DNA of 64,000 nucleotides from Defluviitaleaceae bacterium (lineage in GTDB: Bacteria > Bacillota > Clostridia > Lachnospirales > UBA5962), in assembly GCA_009779915.1 (NCBI GenBank), contig WRBA01000002.1, forward strand, positions 1 to 64,000. The letters run 5' to 3'. Shown here piece by piece: positions 26,927 through 37,086 of the stretch. The notes beneath the pieces are model-generated. The model ran no database searches and was not told the origin of the DNA. It worked only from the letters and a program-made list of their open reading frames with translations. Both the position numbers and the translations under genes were made by a program. Within the stretch, counting starts at the first letter, position 1. Each line of letters opens with the position of its first letter.

Positions 26927-29900
26927 CTACATTACATATTCAACAAATTGCCGAAGCATTGCTGCGGTTTCGGCGCGTGTCGCTGTACCGCCCGGTGCAA
27001 GGGTGCTTATTGTACGCCCATTTATTATACCGCTGCTGTTTGCCCATTGCATTGCGCCTAAAGCCCATGATGATACGGCGTCCGCATCTGCAAATTCACT
27101 TATAAATGAATCGGCTGAAATGTTAATCCCTTTAAAGCGCGCATAATTTTGGAGTATTACTGCAAGCTGTTCTCTAGTTGCGGTATTGCCAGGGGCAAAT
27201 ATGCCATTGCCTAAACCATTTACTATGGCATTTTCACTGGCCCATGTTACTGCGTAATAATACCAGCTGCCGGCCGAAACATCACTGAAAACACCGCCGC
27301 TTAGGGCAGACGGTGCCCCTTCAAGCCGCCATAATATTGTTACAATCATGGCACGGGTCATATTAATATTTGGTGAGAATTCACCTGCTCCTGTACCGCT
27401 CATAAGGTCGTTAGAATATACAAAGCGCACACTTCTAAAATGCCAGTCGTCACGAACTGCGTCAATAAACGGGCTTATCCATTCGCTTACAAAGAAAACT
27501 GAGAAATGGGCTGTATTAAATGACATCAGTGACCCGCTGTAACTTGCACCTGCTATTTCACTAATATTGCCAAACTCATCTACATGATAAACAGTCAAAA
27601 GGTCGTGATTTTCTCTTGCACTTCTTGGGTTATAAGGTATTATTACAGATACAGTCCCGCCAAAATAGTAAATTTGACTGTTTCCCGCAGTGATAGTAAG
27701 TCTAATAGTAAAATTATTCCCCACAGCCTCTTGCTGACTTTCGGTGAGTGAGCTTATATCATTGATTTGCTCTATAAGAACTCTTACAGCCGTATTATCG
27801 TCTTCGCCATCTGCAATACCTCTAAGAGTTTCTATGTCAAGAGCGATTGTCCCAATATCAGATTGAATCGTTAGGCTAAGTTCATTTGATTCGATATTTC
27901 TTATTGCCTCCGAAACAAGCTCAACCTCAACGCGGCTTATATTCACTGCTGATGGAACAGTTATTGTAATATCAGCGGCACCCGTATTAATAGCCTGCTC
28001 AATTAAGTTATGGATAATTTCAAGTTCCGCACTTACAACGGCAGCACCGTCTGCTGCAATTACAGGAGCTATAGTTGCCGCGACACTGGTTTCTAAGGCT
28101 TCTATAGCCGCACGAAGCCTATCGGCAGCTGTATTTATTTGTGCCTGAGTTGCATTTGCATTGTCACGCACAGCTATTGCAGCTGTAAGGGCTGCTTGCA
28201 TCGTTGTCCAGCTTGCTACTGTGTAATTACTTTGCTCTAAACCTTGAACCCGTGTGATTTCAGCGTTCAAAGTGTTTCTGTTAATAGCTCTAATTCCATC
28301 AGCTCTTACCAAGGCGTTTATCGCAGTGCGGAGATTGTCTGCTGCCACATTAATCTGTTCCTGAGTTGCATTTGTATTGCCAAGGACTTGCCTTGAAGAT
28401 AAAAGTGCTGTTTGCATCGCCGACCAGCTTGGGGAAGTATAATCAGCTTCTCTAAGCCCTTCAGCTCTTGTAATTTCGATGTTTAGGGCATTTCTGTTAA
28501 TAACAGCACCGCTAAGTCTTACTAAATTACTTCTGGCTGTACGCAGATTACTTGCTGCCGTATTAATCTGTGCTTGTGTTGCATTTGTGTTATTGTTGAC
28601 TTGTCTGGCTGCCACAAGAGCGGCATTTAACACAGACCAGCTTGGGTTGGTGTAATTAGCTTCGGTTAAAGCTTCAGCTTGTGTAATTTCGATGTTTAGG
28701 GCACTTCGGTTTATGCCGCTGCCTCCAAATCCCCAGCCAAGGTCATTGCCAAGGTCACGTGTAAATTTCCATTCAACTATATCGCCGTCATTTAGTGTAG
28801 CCATAGACGCCGAAAAACTGATAGGATTGCCATTAATACCAATCATCCAGCCGGAAAGAGGCCCGTCGCTAAACTCGCCCCAACCGTTGATTGATTGAAC
28901 GTACATGCCTGCAAATGTGCTATGACCGGATGATTGGATAGTGAGTCCTGTTCTGCGAAGGAGGCTGTATGCAGTCTCTCCCGGCTCAAGAGTAAACTCG
29001 CGCAAAGCAAAGAAACTTCCGGTTTGTGATCCTGTCGCACCCGGATCAGTTACGCTTATACTCGCCCTTGCTGTGCTGACAAGGCGCCCTCTCGCGTCCC
29101 TAAGGTTATTTGCCGCCGTATCAACTTCATCTTGGGTGGCGTTATTGCTATTTCGCACTTGCCTTGCCGCGTTAAGTGCCGTTTGTAATTGTGTCCATGA
29201 TGCAGATGTAAAATTGCCGGCAATTAGATTTTCTGCAAGAGAAATCTCGCTGTTAAGTGTTCTAAAATCAGCCACTCTTATAAGGAGATTTATAGCATTT
29301 CTAAGATTATTTGCTGCGGTGTCAACTTCGATTTGGGTGGAGTTCACATTGGTGCCTGTTTGTCTTGCTGCTATAAGCATCGTTTGCATAGCAGACCATG
29401 AAGTTATAGTAAAATCAGCGGAGCTAAGCCCCTCAGCCCGCGTAATTTCATTGGTAAGGTTAGCTACATTTACCCCAGTAACCCTTACCAAGGCACTAAT
29501 TGCCCCGTGGAGATTATTTCTTGCTGTATTAACCTGTATTTGCGTGGTATTAGCATTGGCATAAATATTTCTTGCCGCGGTTAAAGCACTTTGCATTGAT
29601 GTCCATGTTGGTACAGTAAAATCATGGGATCTAAGCCCCTCAGCACGGGTAATTTCAGCAGCTAAGGAAGCTCGCTTAACAGGAGGTGTTTGTATCAATA
29701 CATCCACCATATTGTACAAAGGAGCTTTGTCTTCCACAAATCGCCAATAAGATACAAGGGCGTATGCTGCCTGCTCCGTGGCCATAAGGTCAACGCCGCC
29801 GCCATGTATGAAACCTCCTGTTTGCTCATCATAGAAACTAAGGAGAGCGGTAAGAGGGTTACTGTCCGCTGCAGTGGTCCACTCAGAGCCTGTTGGATCT

Positions 29901-32900
29901 ATTCCCAAAGAGGTTAAAGCAACAATAACTTGAGCAGAACCTTGCACATTTTCTACACCCCAAGAAGCCCAGCCGCCGTTTGGTAACTGAATCCTTCTAA
30001 GTTCGGCTAAAGCACCGTCAACAGCAGCCGTAACATCATTTCGTAAGCCGTAATAAGGCGCAAGGGCTTGAATAGCCATAGCGGTTATATCCGCATCGGC
30101 ATTATTACCTATAAGAGCCCAGCCGCCGGATAAATTCCTTGCGTTTAAAATCCATTCTATCCTTTCGTCAAGAGTGATAGGTCTTGACGCGGTAGTCCCT
30201 CCAACCCAAGCTCGGTCAGAGATTTCATAAGGGCTGCTCCAATCAGGGGAGTTAAGGGCAATAAGATTCCAAATAAGCCCGTTTACTCCTTGGCGTTCTC
30301 CCCACATATAATTACTTGCAGCATCATGTCTATTGCCTAAACGCGCAACAAGGTCATATGCCGCTCCGTTGTGTACAAAATTAGACGCATCTATCCCAAG
30401 AGCTGTAAGTGCAACTATAAGGCGCGCGTTTTCTGTGGATTGTGCATCGTTAAGGCGCACTTCACGTCTTTCGGTAGCAGGATTTAACACCCAGCCTGCT
30501 GTTGTATGGTTTGGGCTTGTATGTCCTGCAAGTCCGCTAAGCATTACGCCGACACGCTGGATATATCCTTCAAAATACCCTAAAGGCACATTATGCCCGG
30601 CCCGCGCAAGTGCAAGTACAGCCCATTCTCCGCCTACAGTACCAAAGTCAGGATTAGGTACAGCCGATACAATATAGGCAAGAGCATCACCCATCACATC
30701 TTCCCAGGAGGGGGGCAATGGCGTAGATGCAGTAGGCAGCACAATCTCAGGCAATGCGCTGAAGGGGAAGGGTCCAATAGGGCTGGCGTTCATATTTGCC
30801 GCTACGCCGCCGAGAGGTATATTACGGTGGGCTCCCAAATCCGAGCCCATAGAACCAACCATAATATGACCGTTAAGGACGTTTTGGGATATATCAGCCA
30901 ATGTATAGGTTAATGTAAAAGTTGTTGTAAGAGTTTGGTATTGAGGAGCGTTATTGCTTACAAAAGAGGCTCCGGCATCATTTGTATAAACAATACGCGC
31001 TGCAAGAGCTGACCCAAAGCCGGGGTTGTAAATGCCCGCAAGCTTCTCAATTGGGTCTGATATACCCAATATGCTTATCCTCGCTGTATCGCCAACGCTA
31101 AAAGCCTGCCCGGGGTTTGTTTCGTTTACAACAGTTACAGAAACCCCTCGCGCTCTTACAACATGGTATCTGACAGTGCCGTTGTTTGTAATTTCAATAA
31201 TATTTCTGCCGTTTTTAAGCTCTACGGTAAAGCTGCCATCGGTATCAGCTGTGTAAGTTATCCACCCGCTTCCCCAAGGGCTTAAATTAAGAGGGTTATG
31301 GACACGGACAGAGCTGCCCGGTGCAGGTGTAAATGTAAATTCATGATAACCTACTGTGTTATCAAAATAATAAGTGTCAAAATCATTGCGGGCAGTTATT
31401 CCCGTGTCAAAACTGCCCCCATCAACATTAACGACTACCGCAAGGGTATTAGCATCAGCTATACCATCGAAAAACAGCGTATTTCCATTTGCCAAAACAT
31501 ACTCTATAGGGTCATATGTGATTTTTATGACACTGACACCAGGGCTTTGAGCAGTTATCCTAAACTGTTCGCGGCCGGGTGAGCCGACCCGCTCTACATT
31601 TATATTACTGCCGAATACTTCAAAGTTATACAAAGGCTCCACAAAATAATTTTCCGTATTGCCAGACATGGCCTGCCAGACGCGGAAAGTGTCAAGATAA
31701 AACACACCGCCGCTTTGGAGATTTATAGTTCCCGTATCATCAAGATTTGTAAGGACATTTGCATCATGCCAAGCAGTGCCTCTTCCATTTACCCATTGGT
31801 TAAGAGGCGTAGGATCTAGGGTTATCGTTGTACCGTGCTGTGTTATAGCATTCCTGCGTTGTGCAAGCATTGCAGTTTCACCAGGGGTGAAGGCTTCAAT
31901 ATGAAATGCTGTGGCAAAGGGGACTGCTGCCCTCCATACATCACGATTTGCATCAGAGAGGGTTTCATCCTTGCTTATAGGGATAGAGGTAAAAGGCTCA
32001 AAATGACGGATATTTCGCTTGTGCAGCACTCTCACAGTTGTACCTGCGGGAACATCTATAAAAGTAACATCGCTGTTTCTTACTGCCAAAGCATCTATTG
32101 CTATACGAAGATTTGCTGCTGCCGTGTCAATTTGCTCCTGTACTGTTGCCGAAATAAGAACATTTTCCGCTTCCGAAAGAACTGTGGTAAGCACTGTCCA
32201 TGACTCATCCGTAAAATTATTGATGTTTAATGCCTTTGCTTCATCTATGATAGTATTTAGCGCAGTTCTGTTAAGCCCAACAGTATCTCTCGACTCAACT
32301 CTAAGAAAATGGCTGAAGAAACCGGCAAGCTCATACCCCCCGGTAGTATTATCAGGTACAATAGCCACAGGTCTGGGGTTTATATTGTTAAATACATTTG
32401 TACCGAAGGTTGGTGCCGTATTATCGTGAAAATGTATTGTATGCAGGCTGTGACTGTTTGCAAACATGCTATTGGTGAAAGAGGATATTCCCTCCGGGAA
32501 AATAAGTTCTCTTGCTCCGGAATGTTCAAAATTAAACGCGCCTCCAAATGTAAAAGCCGTAAGTCCTCTGAAATCATATACATTATCGGTAAAGGCACCG
32601 TCACCAAAAACTATTGTATTAAGACTTTGGGCGAATTGGAATATACCATTAGACAATTCAAAGTCCGCCGGAAGCCTGACTCTTTCAAGGTTTCTAAGTC
32701 CTCTAAAGGCGCGGACCGGGAAAGTGTTAATCTCAACTCCATTTTCATTAGTAATTGAAATTATCTCTCCAAGGTCAAGCTCTGCCAAAGAGGCAAGGAG
32801 TGCCGGCTGTGTGGCTGTGTTAGTGATATTAAGCCCTGTGTCGGAATGTTGGGCTAAAAGACCTGTACCAAATACTGCACTTGTGGCGGCACCGGGGCGA

Positions 32901-35560
32901 AAATCGGCGGAATTCATTGTCCCTGTTATCTTAAGCCGTTGAACTACTCCAAGTCTATCCCTAATTAAGGGGTTATCGGTGCTTGCGACACCACTCAGAT
33001 TAAGTGGGGGCAGACTATAAGCATCTTCAATTAAAGTGAGCAGTCTGTCACGAAGCTGACCGTTAGGGCTATGGACAATAAACCAACCGCCAACGTACTC
33101 GTCAGGTTTTTGATTTTCAGATGCTCCCACTGTGATTTCAAAAGTTACAGGGCTGCCTAAAGGAGTCCGGGCTGCCGTTGTTACCAACTGCCCTGTAATG
33201 GTTACCGTACCATTTGAAACCCCTGTTACCGCAGGTACTAAAGTACTCTGTGCCATAGCTGCATTTGTTGGATTGATATTTGTTACAATTGCAATATTTT
33301 CATCAGAAGAAGTCCACTGTACAAAGCGGTTAATGCCAAGCACCGGTGTGGTAACATTATGCTGTACCTGTAAAGTTTCCTCTCCGCCTGCAGTAATTGA
33401 TATATTTTCTGCGCTTGCTCTGGATAATATTGGATTTACAGTTGTGGCAAAACTTACAGGATCGCCTATGGGAGTGCCGCCTTGCATTAATTGTGCGCTT
33501 ATAATTGTTTCTCCAACCCGGATACCGGTTGCGTTTGCGCTTAAACCTGTTCCTGCCGCAACAGTTGCGATAGAAGTGTCATTTGAACTGCGAACAACGG
33601 TAAATCCGGTAATTGCCGCTCCTTGGGGGTATAAAATTACAGGGATGGCAATAGCCGCGCCTTCCGCAACAGTTCTAATCTCATTGCCCGGCACTATTGT
33701 AAGCCCAGTAGGTACAGGGGTTACGGTCACATTGTAAGTTACTGTGGTGAGGGCAGTATTACTTGCTGTATCTATCAAATATGCCCTGACAGCTACAGGA
33801 CCGCCGGCAGTGATTCCGGTTACGACAGCAGCTGCAGGGGAGCCGGTGCCATTACTGTCCTCCGGCAGGGCTACGGTTACAATTGACTCATTATCAGAAG
33901 CCCATTCCACCCTAAAGCCGTAAATAGTCGCCCCGGCAGGAGACAGTGCCAAGGGTAAATTAAGGGTTTCACCGCTTCTTACGGATCTGTTAAGGGTTGT
34001 TCCCGTTATATTTGGGCTGGGTAAAGTGACAGTTGAATTAAGGACTTGCCCGCCATGAGATGCGGTTACAATCATGGTTCCAAGTTCTTGTTCATGGGCG
34101 ATGTTAAGTGTATTGCTTGTCAAGGTTGTATTTTGATGAGGGATAACCGGATTAGCACCGCCGGATATAAGGCTAAGAGTTACGATTTCATTAGGCATAG
34201 GGTTTCCGAACTGGTCTCGGACTTCCGCCACAAAATTATGAGATGAACCGCGAAAAGCATTAAGTTCAGCCGGAAGCAAAATGAAATCGGAAGCTACGCT
34301 GACAGGAGCCTCTTGACCGGTCAAAAGCCTGTTAAGTGCCGTCTCAACCTCTGATACAGCAGCAAGGGGATTAATGATAGCCCCAAGTGCCGCCTGTCTT
34401 GCAGACGAGGTAACCCCATCTGCAAACAATGCGCGGATAAGGTCTGTTTTATCAGTGTGGGTGTAAAGCTCTCCGCCCCAGCCACCTTGTGCCGGGCTAA
34501 GACCAAGGTCTGCACCAAAGTCTTGTACAGAAAACTGCCAGCGGATTACATCACCGTCTTGCAGCATAAAGGAAGACGCCCCTAAGCCTATCAATATATG
34601 ATTTATCGAAACCATCCACCCGGAGGCTGGAGTAAACATAAAAGAACTAAGGGTGCCGCCTTCAACAGCGTGAGCGGCATTTAGGTTTGTTGTAATATAA
34701 GGCGGCGGGTTTATAAAACCTCTGTTAAAGCCGGTTATATCATCAAGAAATCCCCCGGGGCGAAAACCATGCCCTCGCTCGCTCAATAAGGTGTGTGTTG
34801 GGATCATTGCGTTAGAGCCTGTGGGTACCGTCATCCTAACAGGCTCAATATAGAAGCCATGACCTAAATTGTATCCTTCAAAGCTGATATAGACAGTAAT
34901 TGTCTCACCTGACGCAGGTATAATAGAAGCTAAGCCTGTTTCAGGGACGATTATAGCTGCAAGAAGAGTGTATATGGCACTTTCAATCTCACTTTCGGCG
35001 GCATTTTCATCTACATATACATTTCTCGCGGACATGAGGGCTATTTGCAATGCTGCCCATTCATTGTCTGTATAACTATCTTGTTCCTGGTTTTCGGCTT
35101 CTTTGATAGCCTCGCATAAAGCAGCCCGCTCCGACGGTCTGGCAAGAGAATCTATGGCAAGCCTAAGAGAAGCTGCTGCATCATCAATTTGACTTTGAAG
35201 AGCATTTGGGCTGCTTGCAATGTGTCTTGCAGCTGCAAGAGATGCTCTTAACAGCTGCCAGCTCCCAAAGGTATAGTCTGATTCTATCAGATTATCCGCT
35301 TCTTCTATAATTGCATTTAAAGCAAATATATCTATAATATTATCTGTATCAGGAAACGTTGCTTCGGGCTCTGACCGCTGAGAAGGCTCCGGTTCGTAAA
35401 TTTCGGGTTCGTAATTGCCGGCTCCTATGTAAGAATCTTCAACTTCACTATGGTTATTATCATAATTCGCCGCCATAACGGGAACGGGAACATAACCGAT
35501 AACCATGACCAGTGCAAGAAGCACCGCAAACAAACGTGATTTAATATTGGTTTTACTCAA
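26927..35560 (-). CDS. 2877-residue SLH surface protein with transcobalamin-like toroid and two DUF4430 domains
   Basis: Giant exported protein. Approximate order: signal peptide 1-30; two FIVAR-type helical repeats 77-205; DUF4430 copy 1 219-360; several Ig-like (Big) repeats 420-830; BspA-like leucine-rich repeats 900-1065; FIVAR 1094-1164; uncharacterised beta-rich segment 1165-1610; alpha/alpha toroid 1617-1945; three FIVAR 1955-2160; DUF4430 copy 2 2165-2282; three FIVAR 2285-2500; beta domain 2500-2690; three SLH repeats 2700-2877. The toroid plus DUF4430 pair is the architecture of mammalian transcobalamin. FIVAR, Ig and LRR parts probably act as spacers or adhesion modules. First gene behind the cobalamin riboswitch. 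B12 binding is inferred. Confidence 0.9.
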   Translation of the reverse strand: MSKTNIKSRLFAVLLALVMVIGYVPVPVMAANYDNNHSEVEDSYIGAGNYEPEIYEPEPSQRSEPEATFPDTDNIIDIFALNAIIEEADNLIESDYTFGSWQLLRASLAAARHIASSPNALQSQIDDAAASLRLAIDSLARPSERAALCEAIKEAENQEQDSYTDNEWAALQIALMSARNVYVDENAAESEIESAIYTLLAAIIVPETGLASIIPASGETITVYISFEGYNLGHGFYIEPVRMTVPTGSNAMIPTHTLLSERGHGFRPGGFLDDITGFNRGFINPPPYITTNLNAAHAVEGGTLSSFMFTPASGWMVSINHILIGLGASSFMLQDGDVIRWQFSVQDFGADLGLSPAQGGWGGELYTHTDKTDLIRALFADGVTSSARQAALGAIINPLAAVSEVETALNRLLTGQEAPVSVASDFILLPAELNAFRGSSHNFVAEVRDQFGNPMPNEIVTLSLISGGANPVIPHQNTTLTSNTLNIAHEQELGTMIVTASHGGQVLNSTVTLPSPNITGTTLNRSVRSGETLNLPLALSPAGATIYGFRVEWASDNESIVTVALPEDSNGTGSPAAAVVTGITAGGPVAVRAYLIDTASNTALTTVTYNVTVTPVPTGLTIVPGNEIRTVAEGAAIAIPVILYPQGAAITGFTVVRSSNDTSIATVAAGTGLSANATGIRVGETIISAQLMQGGTPIGDPVSFATTVNPILSRASAENISITAGGEETLQVQHNVTTPVLGINRFVQWTSSDENIAIVTNINPTNAAMAQSTLVPAVTGVSNGTVTITGQLVTTAARTPLGSPVTFEITVGASENQKPDEYVGGWFIVHSPNGQLRDRLLTLIEDAYSLPPLNLSGVASTDNPLIRDRLGVVQRLKITGTMNSADFRPGAATSAVFGTGLLAQHSDTGLNITNTATQPALLASLAELDLGEIISITNENGVEINTFPVRAFRGLRNLERVRLPADFELSNGIFQFAQSLNTIVFGDGAFTDNVYDFRGLTAFTFGGAFNFEHSGARELIFPEGISSFTNSMFANSHSLHTIHFHDNTAPTFGTNVFNNINPRPVAIVPDNTTGGYELAGFFSHFLRVESRDTVGLNRTALNTIIDEAKALNINNFTDESWTVLTTVLSEAENVLISATVQEQIDTAAANLRIAIDALAVRNSDVTFIDVPAGTTVRVLHKRNIRHFEPFTSIPISKDETLSDANRDVWRAAVPFATAFHIEAFTPGETAMLAQRRNAITQHGTTITLDPTPLNQWVNGRGTAWHDANVLTNLDDTGTINLQSGGVFYLDTFRVWQAMSGNTENYFVEPLYNFEVFGSNINVERVGSPGREQFRITAQSPGVSVIKITYDPIEYVLANGNTLFFDGIADANTLAVVVNVDGGSFDTGITARNDFDTYYFDNTVGYHEFTFTPAPGSSVRVHNPLNLSPWGSGWITYTADTDGSFTVELKNGRNIIEITNNGTVRYHVVRARGVSVTVVNETNPGQAFSVGDTARISILGISDPIEKLAGIYNPGFGSALAARIVYTNDAGASFVSNNAPQYQTLTTTFTLTYTLADISQNVLNGHIMVGSMGSDLGAHRNIPLGGVAANMNASPIGPFPFSALPEIVLPTASTPLPPSWEDVMGDALAYIVSAVPNPDFGTVGGEWAVLALARAGHNVPLGYFEGYIQRVGVMLSGLAGHTSPNHTTAGWVLNPATERREVRLNDAQSTENARLIVALTALGIDASNFVHNGAAYDLVARLGNRHDAASNYMWGERQGVNGLIWNLIALNSPDWSSPYEISDRAWVGGTTASRPITLDERIEWILNARNLSGGWALIGNNADADITAMAIQALAPYYGLRNDVTAAVDGALAELRRIQLPNGGWASWGVENVQGSAQVIVALTSLGIDPTGSEWTTAADSNPLTALLSFYDEQTGGFIHGGGVDLMATEQAAYALVSYWRFVEDKAPLYNMVDVLIQTPPVKRASLAAEITRAEGLRSHDFTVPTWTSMQSALTAARNIYANANTTQIQVNTARNNLHGAISALVRVTGVNVANLTNEITRAEGLSSADFTITSWSAMQTMLIAARQTGTNVNSTQIEVDTAANNLRNAINLLIRVADFRTLNSEISLAENLIAGNFTSASWTQLQTALNAARQVRNSNNATQDEVDTAANNLRDARGRLVSTARASISVTDPGATGSQTGSFFALREFTLEPGETAYSLLRRTGLTIQSSGHSTFAGMYVQSINGWGEFSDGPLSGWMIGINGNPISFSASMATLNDGDIVEWKFTRDLGNDLGWGFGGSGINRSALNIEITQAEALTEANYTNPSWSVLNAALVAARQVNNNTNATQAQINTAASNLRTARSNLVRLSGAVINRNALNIEITRAEGLREADYTSPSWSAMQTALLSSRQVLGNTNATQEQINVAADNLRTAINALVRADGIRAINRNTLNAEITRVQGLEQSNYTVASWTTMQAALTAAIAVRDNANATQAQINTAADRLRAAIEALETSVAATIAPVIAADGAAVVSAELEIIHNLIEQAINTGAADITITVPSAVNISRVEVELVSEAIRNIESNELSLTIQSDIGTIALDIETLRGIADGEDDNTAVRVLIEQINDISSLTESQQEAVGNNFTIRLTITAGNSQIYYFGGTVSVIIPYNPRSARENHDLLTVYHVDEFGNISEIAGASYSGSLMSFNTAHFSVFFVSEWISPFIDAVRDDWHFRSVRFVYSNDLMSGTGAGEFSPNINMTRAMIVTILWRLEGAPSALSGGVFSDVSAGSWYYYAVTWASENAIVNGLGNGIFAPGNTATREQLAVILQNYARFKGINISADSFISEFADADAVSSWALGAMQWANSSGIINGRTISTLAPGGTATRAETAAMLRQFVEYVM

Positions 35561-35596
35561 GGTAATACCCCTTTCTTGGTTGAAATAAAATATTAA

Positions 35597-35639
35597 GTAA
35601 AAAAAACAAAAAACACGTCCCGCCTGAACGGAACGTGTT
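35597..35639 (-). terminator. riboswitch-controlled intrinsic terminator
   Basis: On the transcript, arm 35639-35629 (AACACGTTCCG) pairs with 35622-35612 (CGGGACGTGTT), 11 bp with one G-U pair. It is followed by an uninterrupted U-rich tract (35611 down to 35597, with a single G). It lies between the aptamer and the start of the giant gene, the normal place for the expression platform of an OFF switch. The loop-side part UCCGUUC (35632-35626) can instead pair with GAACGGA at 35688-35682, giving a plausible antiterminator. Confidence 0.88.
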
Positions 35640-35689
35640 AAGATGTATACAATCTTTTAAAGCACCATAAACACATATCGCTCCGTTCG

Positions 35690-35825
35690 GGGAAGCAAGT
35701 GCAACATCACAGCGTATCTGGCTTATCGGCAGTAATTTACTGCCGCATTACAGTGACCCGCTCGCAGGGATTCTCACCCTATTCCGCAATTTTTGAGGAA
35801 CTCCTCAAAGTATGATGCTAGTTTT
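35690..35825 (-). promoter_or_regulatory. cobalamin riboswitch aptamer
   Basis: Read on the minus strand it contains GGGTGAGAATCCCTGCGAGC, then GGTCACTGTAA, a GCGGCAGTAAATTACTGCCG hairpin, and AAGCCAGATACGC, which is the B12 box. These match, in order, the conserved core of AdoCbl-type riboswitches. A terminator follows downstream, so B12 should switch the operon off. Outer helix limits are approximate. Confidence 0.9.
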
Positions 35826-35840
35826 ATTTACTTAATTTAA

Positions 35841-35869
35841 AGCATAAACCACAAACGATACCTTGTCAA
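35841..35869 (-). promoter_or_regulatory. sigma-A-type promoter of the B12 operon
   Basis: Minus-strand TTGACA at 35869-35864, 17-base spacer, TATGCT at 35846-35841. Transcription would begin near 35834, just ahead of the aptamer, and about 19 bases past the stop of the upstream amidohydrolase gene, so the operon has its own promoter. Confidence 0.8.
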
Positions 35870-35888
35870 GGATTTATTATATCAACCT

Positions 35889-37037
35889 TCAATCCTTGCA
35901 AATCAAATTGCCGTCAATATATGTGTGAAGTACATTAGTATTGTTATCCAATATACAGCCGTCGGTTATAATAATATCCGCGTCTTTACCTGCTTCCAGA
36001 CTTCCAACTCTGTCATTAACACCCATATGTGTAGCAGGATTTATGGTTATTGCTTTAAGTGCCTCATGTTTATCCATGCCTGCTTTAACAGCCATTGAGG
36101 CGCAAAGAGCAAGATATTGCTGAGGTATTACAGGAGCGTCAGTTATTATAGACACTAAACATCCGGCCTTAGCAAGGACTTTAGGTGTATCCCAAGTTTT
36201 ATTTTTAAGTTCAAACTTAGTTGCGTGACCTAAAGTTGGTCCAACTGCAACAGGTACATTTTCCTTAGCAAGAGCATCAGCTATTAAATGCCCTTCCGTA
36301 CAATGCTCAATAGTTATTCTCAAATTAAATTCCTTGGCAATTCTTATTGCCGTAAATATATCATCAGCCCTGTGAGCGTGAGCCTTAAGAGGTATTTCTC
36401 TGCTAAGAACAGGAAGAAGTGCCTCTAATTTTTGATCGTAAGCAGGCTTTTTGGATATATCATCGCCGGCAGCTTCTAATTTATTTTTATACTCAATAGC
36501 CTTGTTAAACATACCGCGAAGTTTAGCGGCGATTGACATTCTTGATGCATTATCTTTTTCTCTGTAGCAGAATTTTGGATTTTCACCAAAAGCGCATTTC
36601 ATCGAAGACTTTCTTTTAACCAGCATATCTTCAACACGCTCGCCTGTAGTTTTAACAACGATGAAAGTGCCGCCCAAAACATTTGAGGAGCCGGGGCCGG
36701 TTGCAACGCAAGTTACACCTGCCAAAGCAGCCATTTTTACAGTAATATCTTGAGGGTTAAAAGCATCAATAGCTTCCAAATGGGGGGTTAAGCTGTCGGT
36801 AAGCTCGTTATAATCCTGACCTTCAAAACGAATGCCGTATCCATCAAGTCCTAAATGGCTGTGACAATCAACCAGCCCGGGATATACATGAAGACCGGCA
36901 GCATCTACCACTTTATCAGCTTCTGCAGCCAAATTAGAACCAACTTTAACAATTTTGCCATGTGCTACCAAAACATCGCCTACAAAAGGTTTTTCATCGG
37001 CTACAGTATGGACGGTGCCGTTTTTGATACATAACAT
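35889..37037 (-). CDS. amidohydrolase family protein (imidazolonepropionase-like)
   Basis: Metal-dependent hydrolase of 382 residues. The beta-barrel motif GLVDCHSHLGLDG carries the HxH metal ligands (about residues 59-61). Later ligands are His in KAHAHRADD and IEHCTEGH, and the catalytic Asp in SIITDAPV. The closing GSLEAGKDADIIITDG is typical of the composite domain of amidohydrolases. The substrate is unknown; this group is often labelled imidazolonepropionase-like, but no hut genes are present. Cytoplasmic. Ribosome site GGAG before ATG. It precedes the B12 operon but is separated from it by a promoter. Confidence 0.85.
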   Translation of the reverse strand: MLCIKNGTVHTVADEKPFVGDVLVAHGKIVKVGSNLAAEADKVVDAAGLHVYPGLVDCHSHLGLDGYGIRFEGQDYNELTDSLTPHLEAIDAFNPQDITVKMAALAGVTCVATGPGSSNVLGGTFIVVKTTGERVEDMLVKRKSSMKCAFGENPKFCYREKDNASRMSIAAKLRGMFNKAIEYKNKLEAAGDDISKKPAYDQKLEALLPVLSREIPLKAHAHRADDIFTAIRIAKEFNLRITIEHCTEGHLIADALAKENVPVAVGPTLGHATKFELKNKTWDTPKVLAKAGCLVSIITDAPVIPQQYLALCASMAVKAGMDKHEALKAITINPATHMGVNDRVGSLEAGKDADIIITDGCILDNNTNVLHTYIDGNLICKD

Positions 37038-37086
37038 AAATCCATCTCCTCTTTAGATTATTTGGTTTTTTACAAGTTATACTGAA

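Noticed and set aside
28941-29564. Long plus-strand frames opposite the giant protein (also 32019-32429 and 33132-33737)
   Set aside because: They mirror the codon periodicity of the repetitive minus-strand gene and lack ribosome sites.
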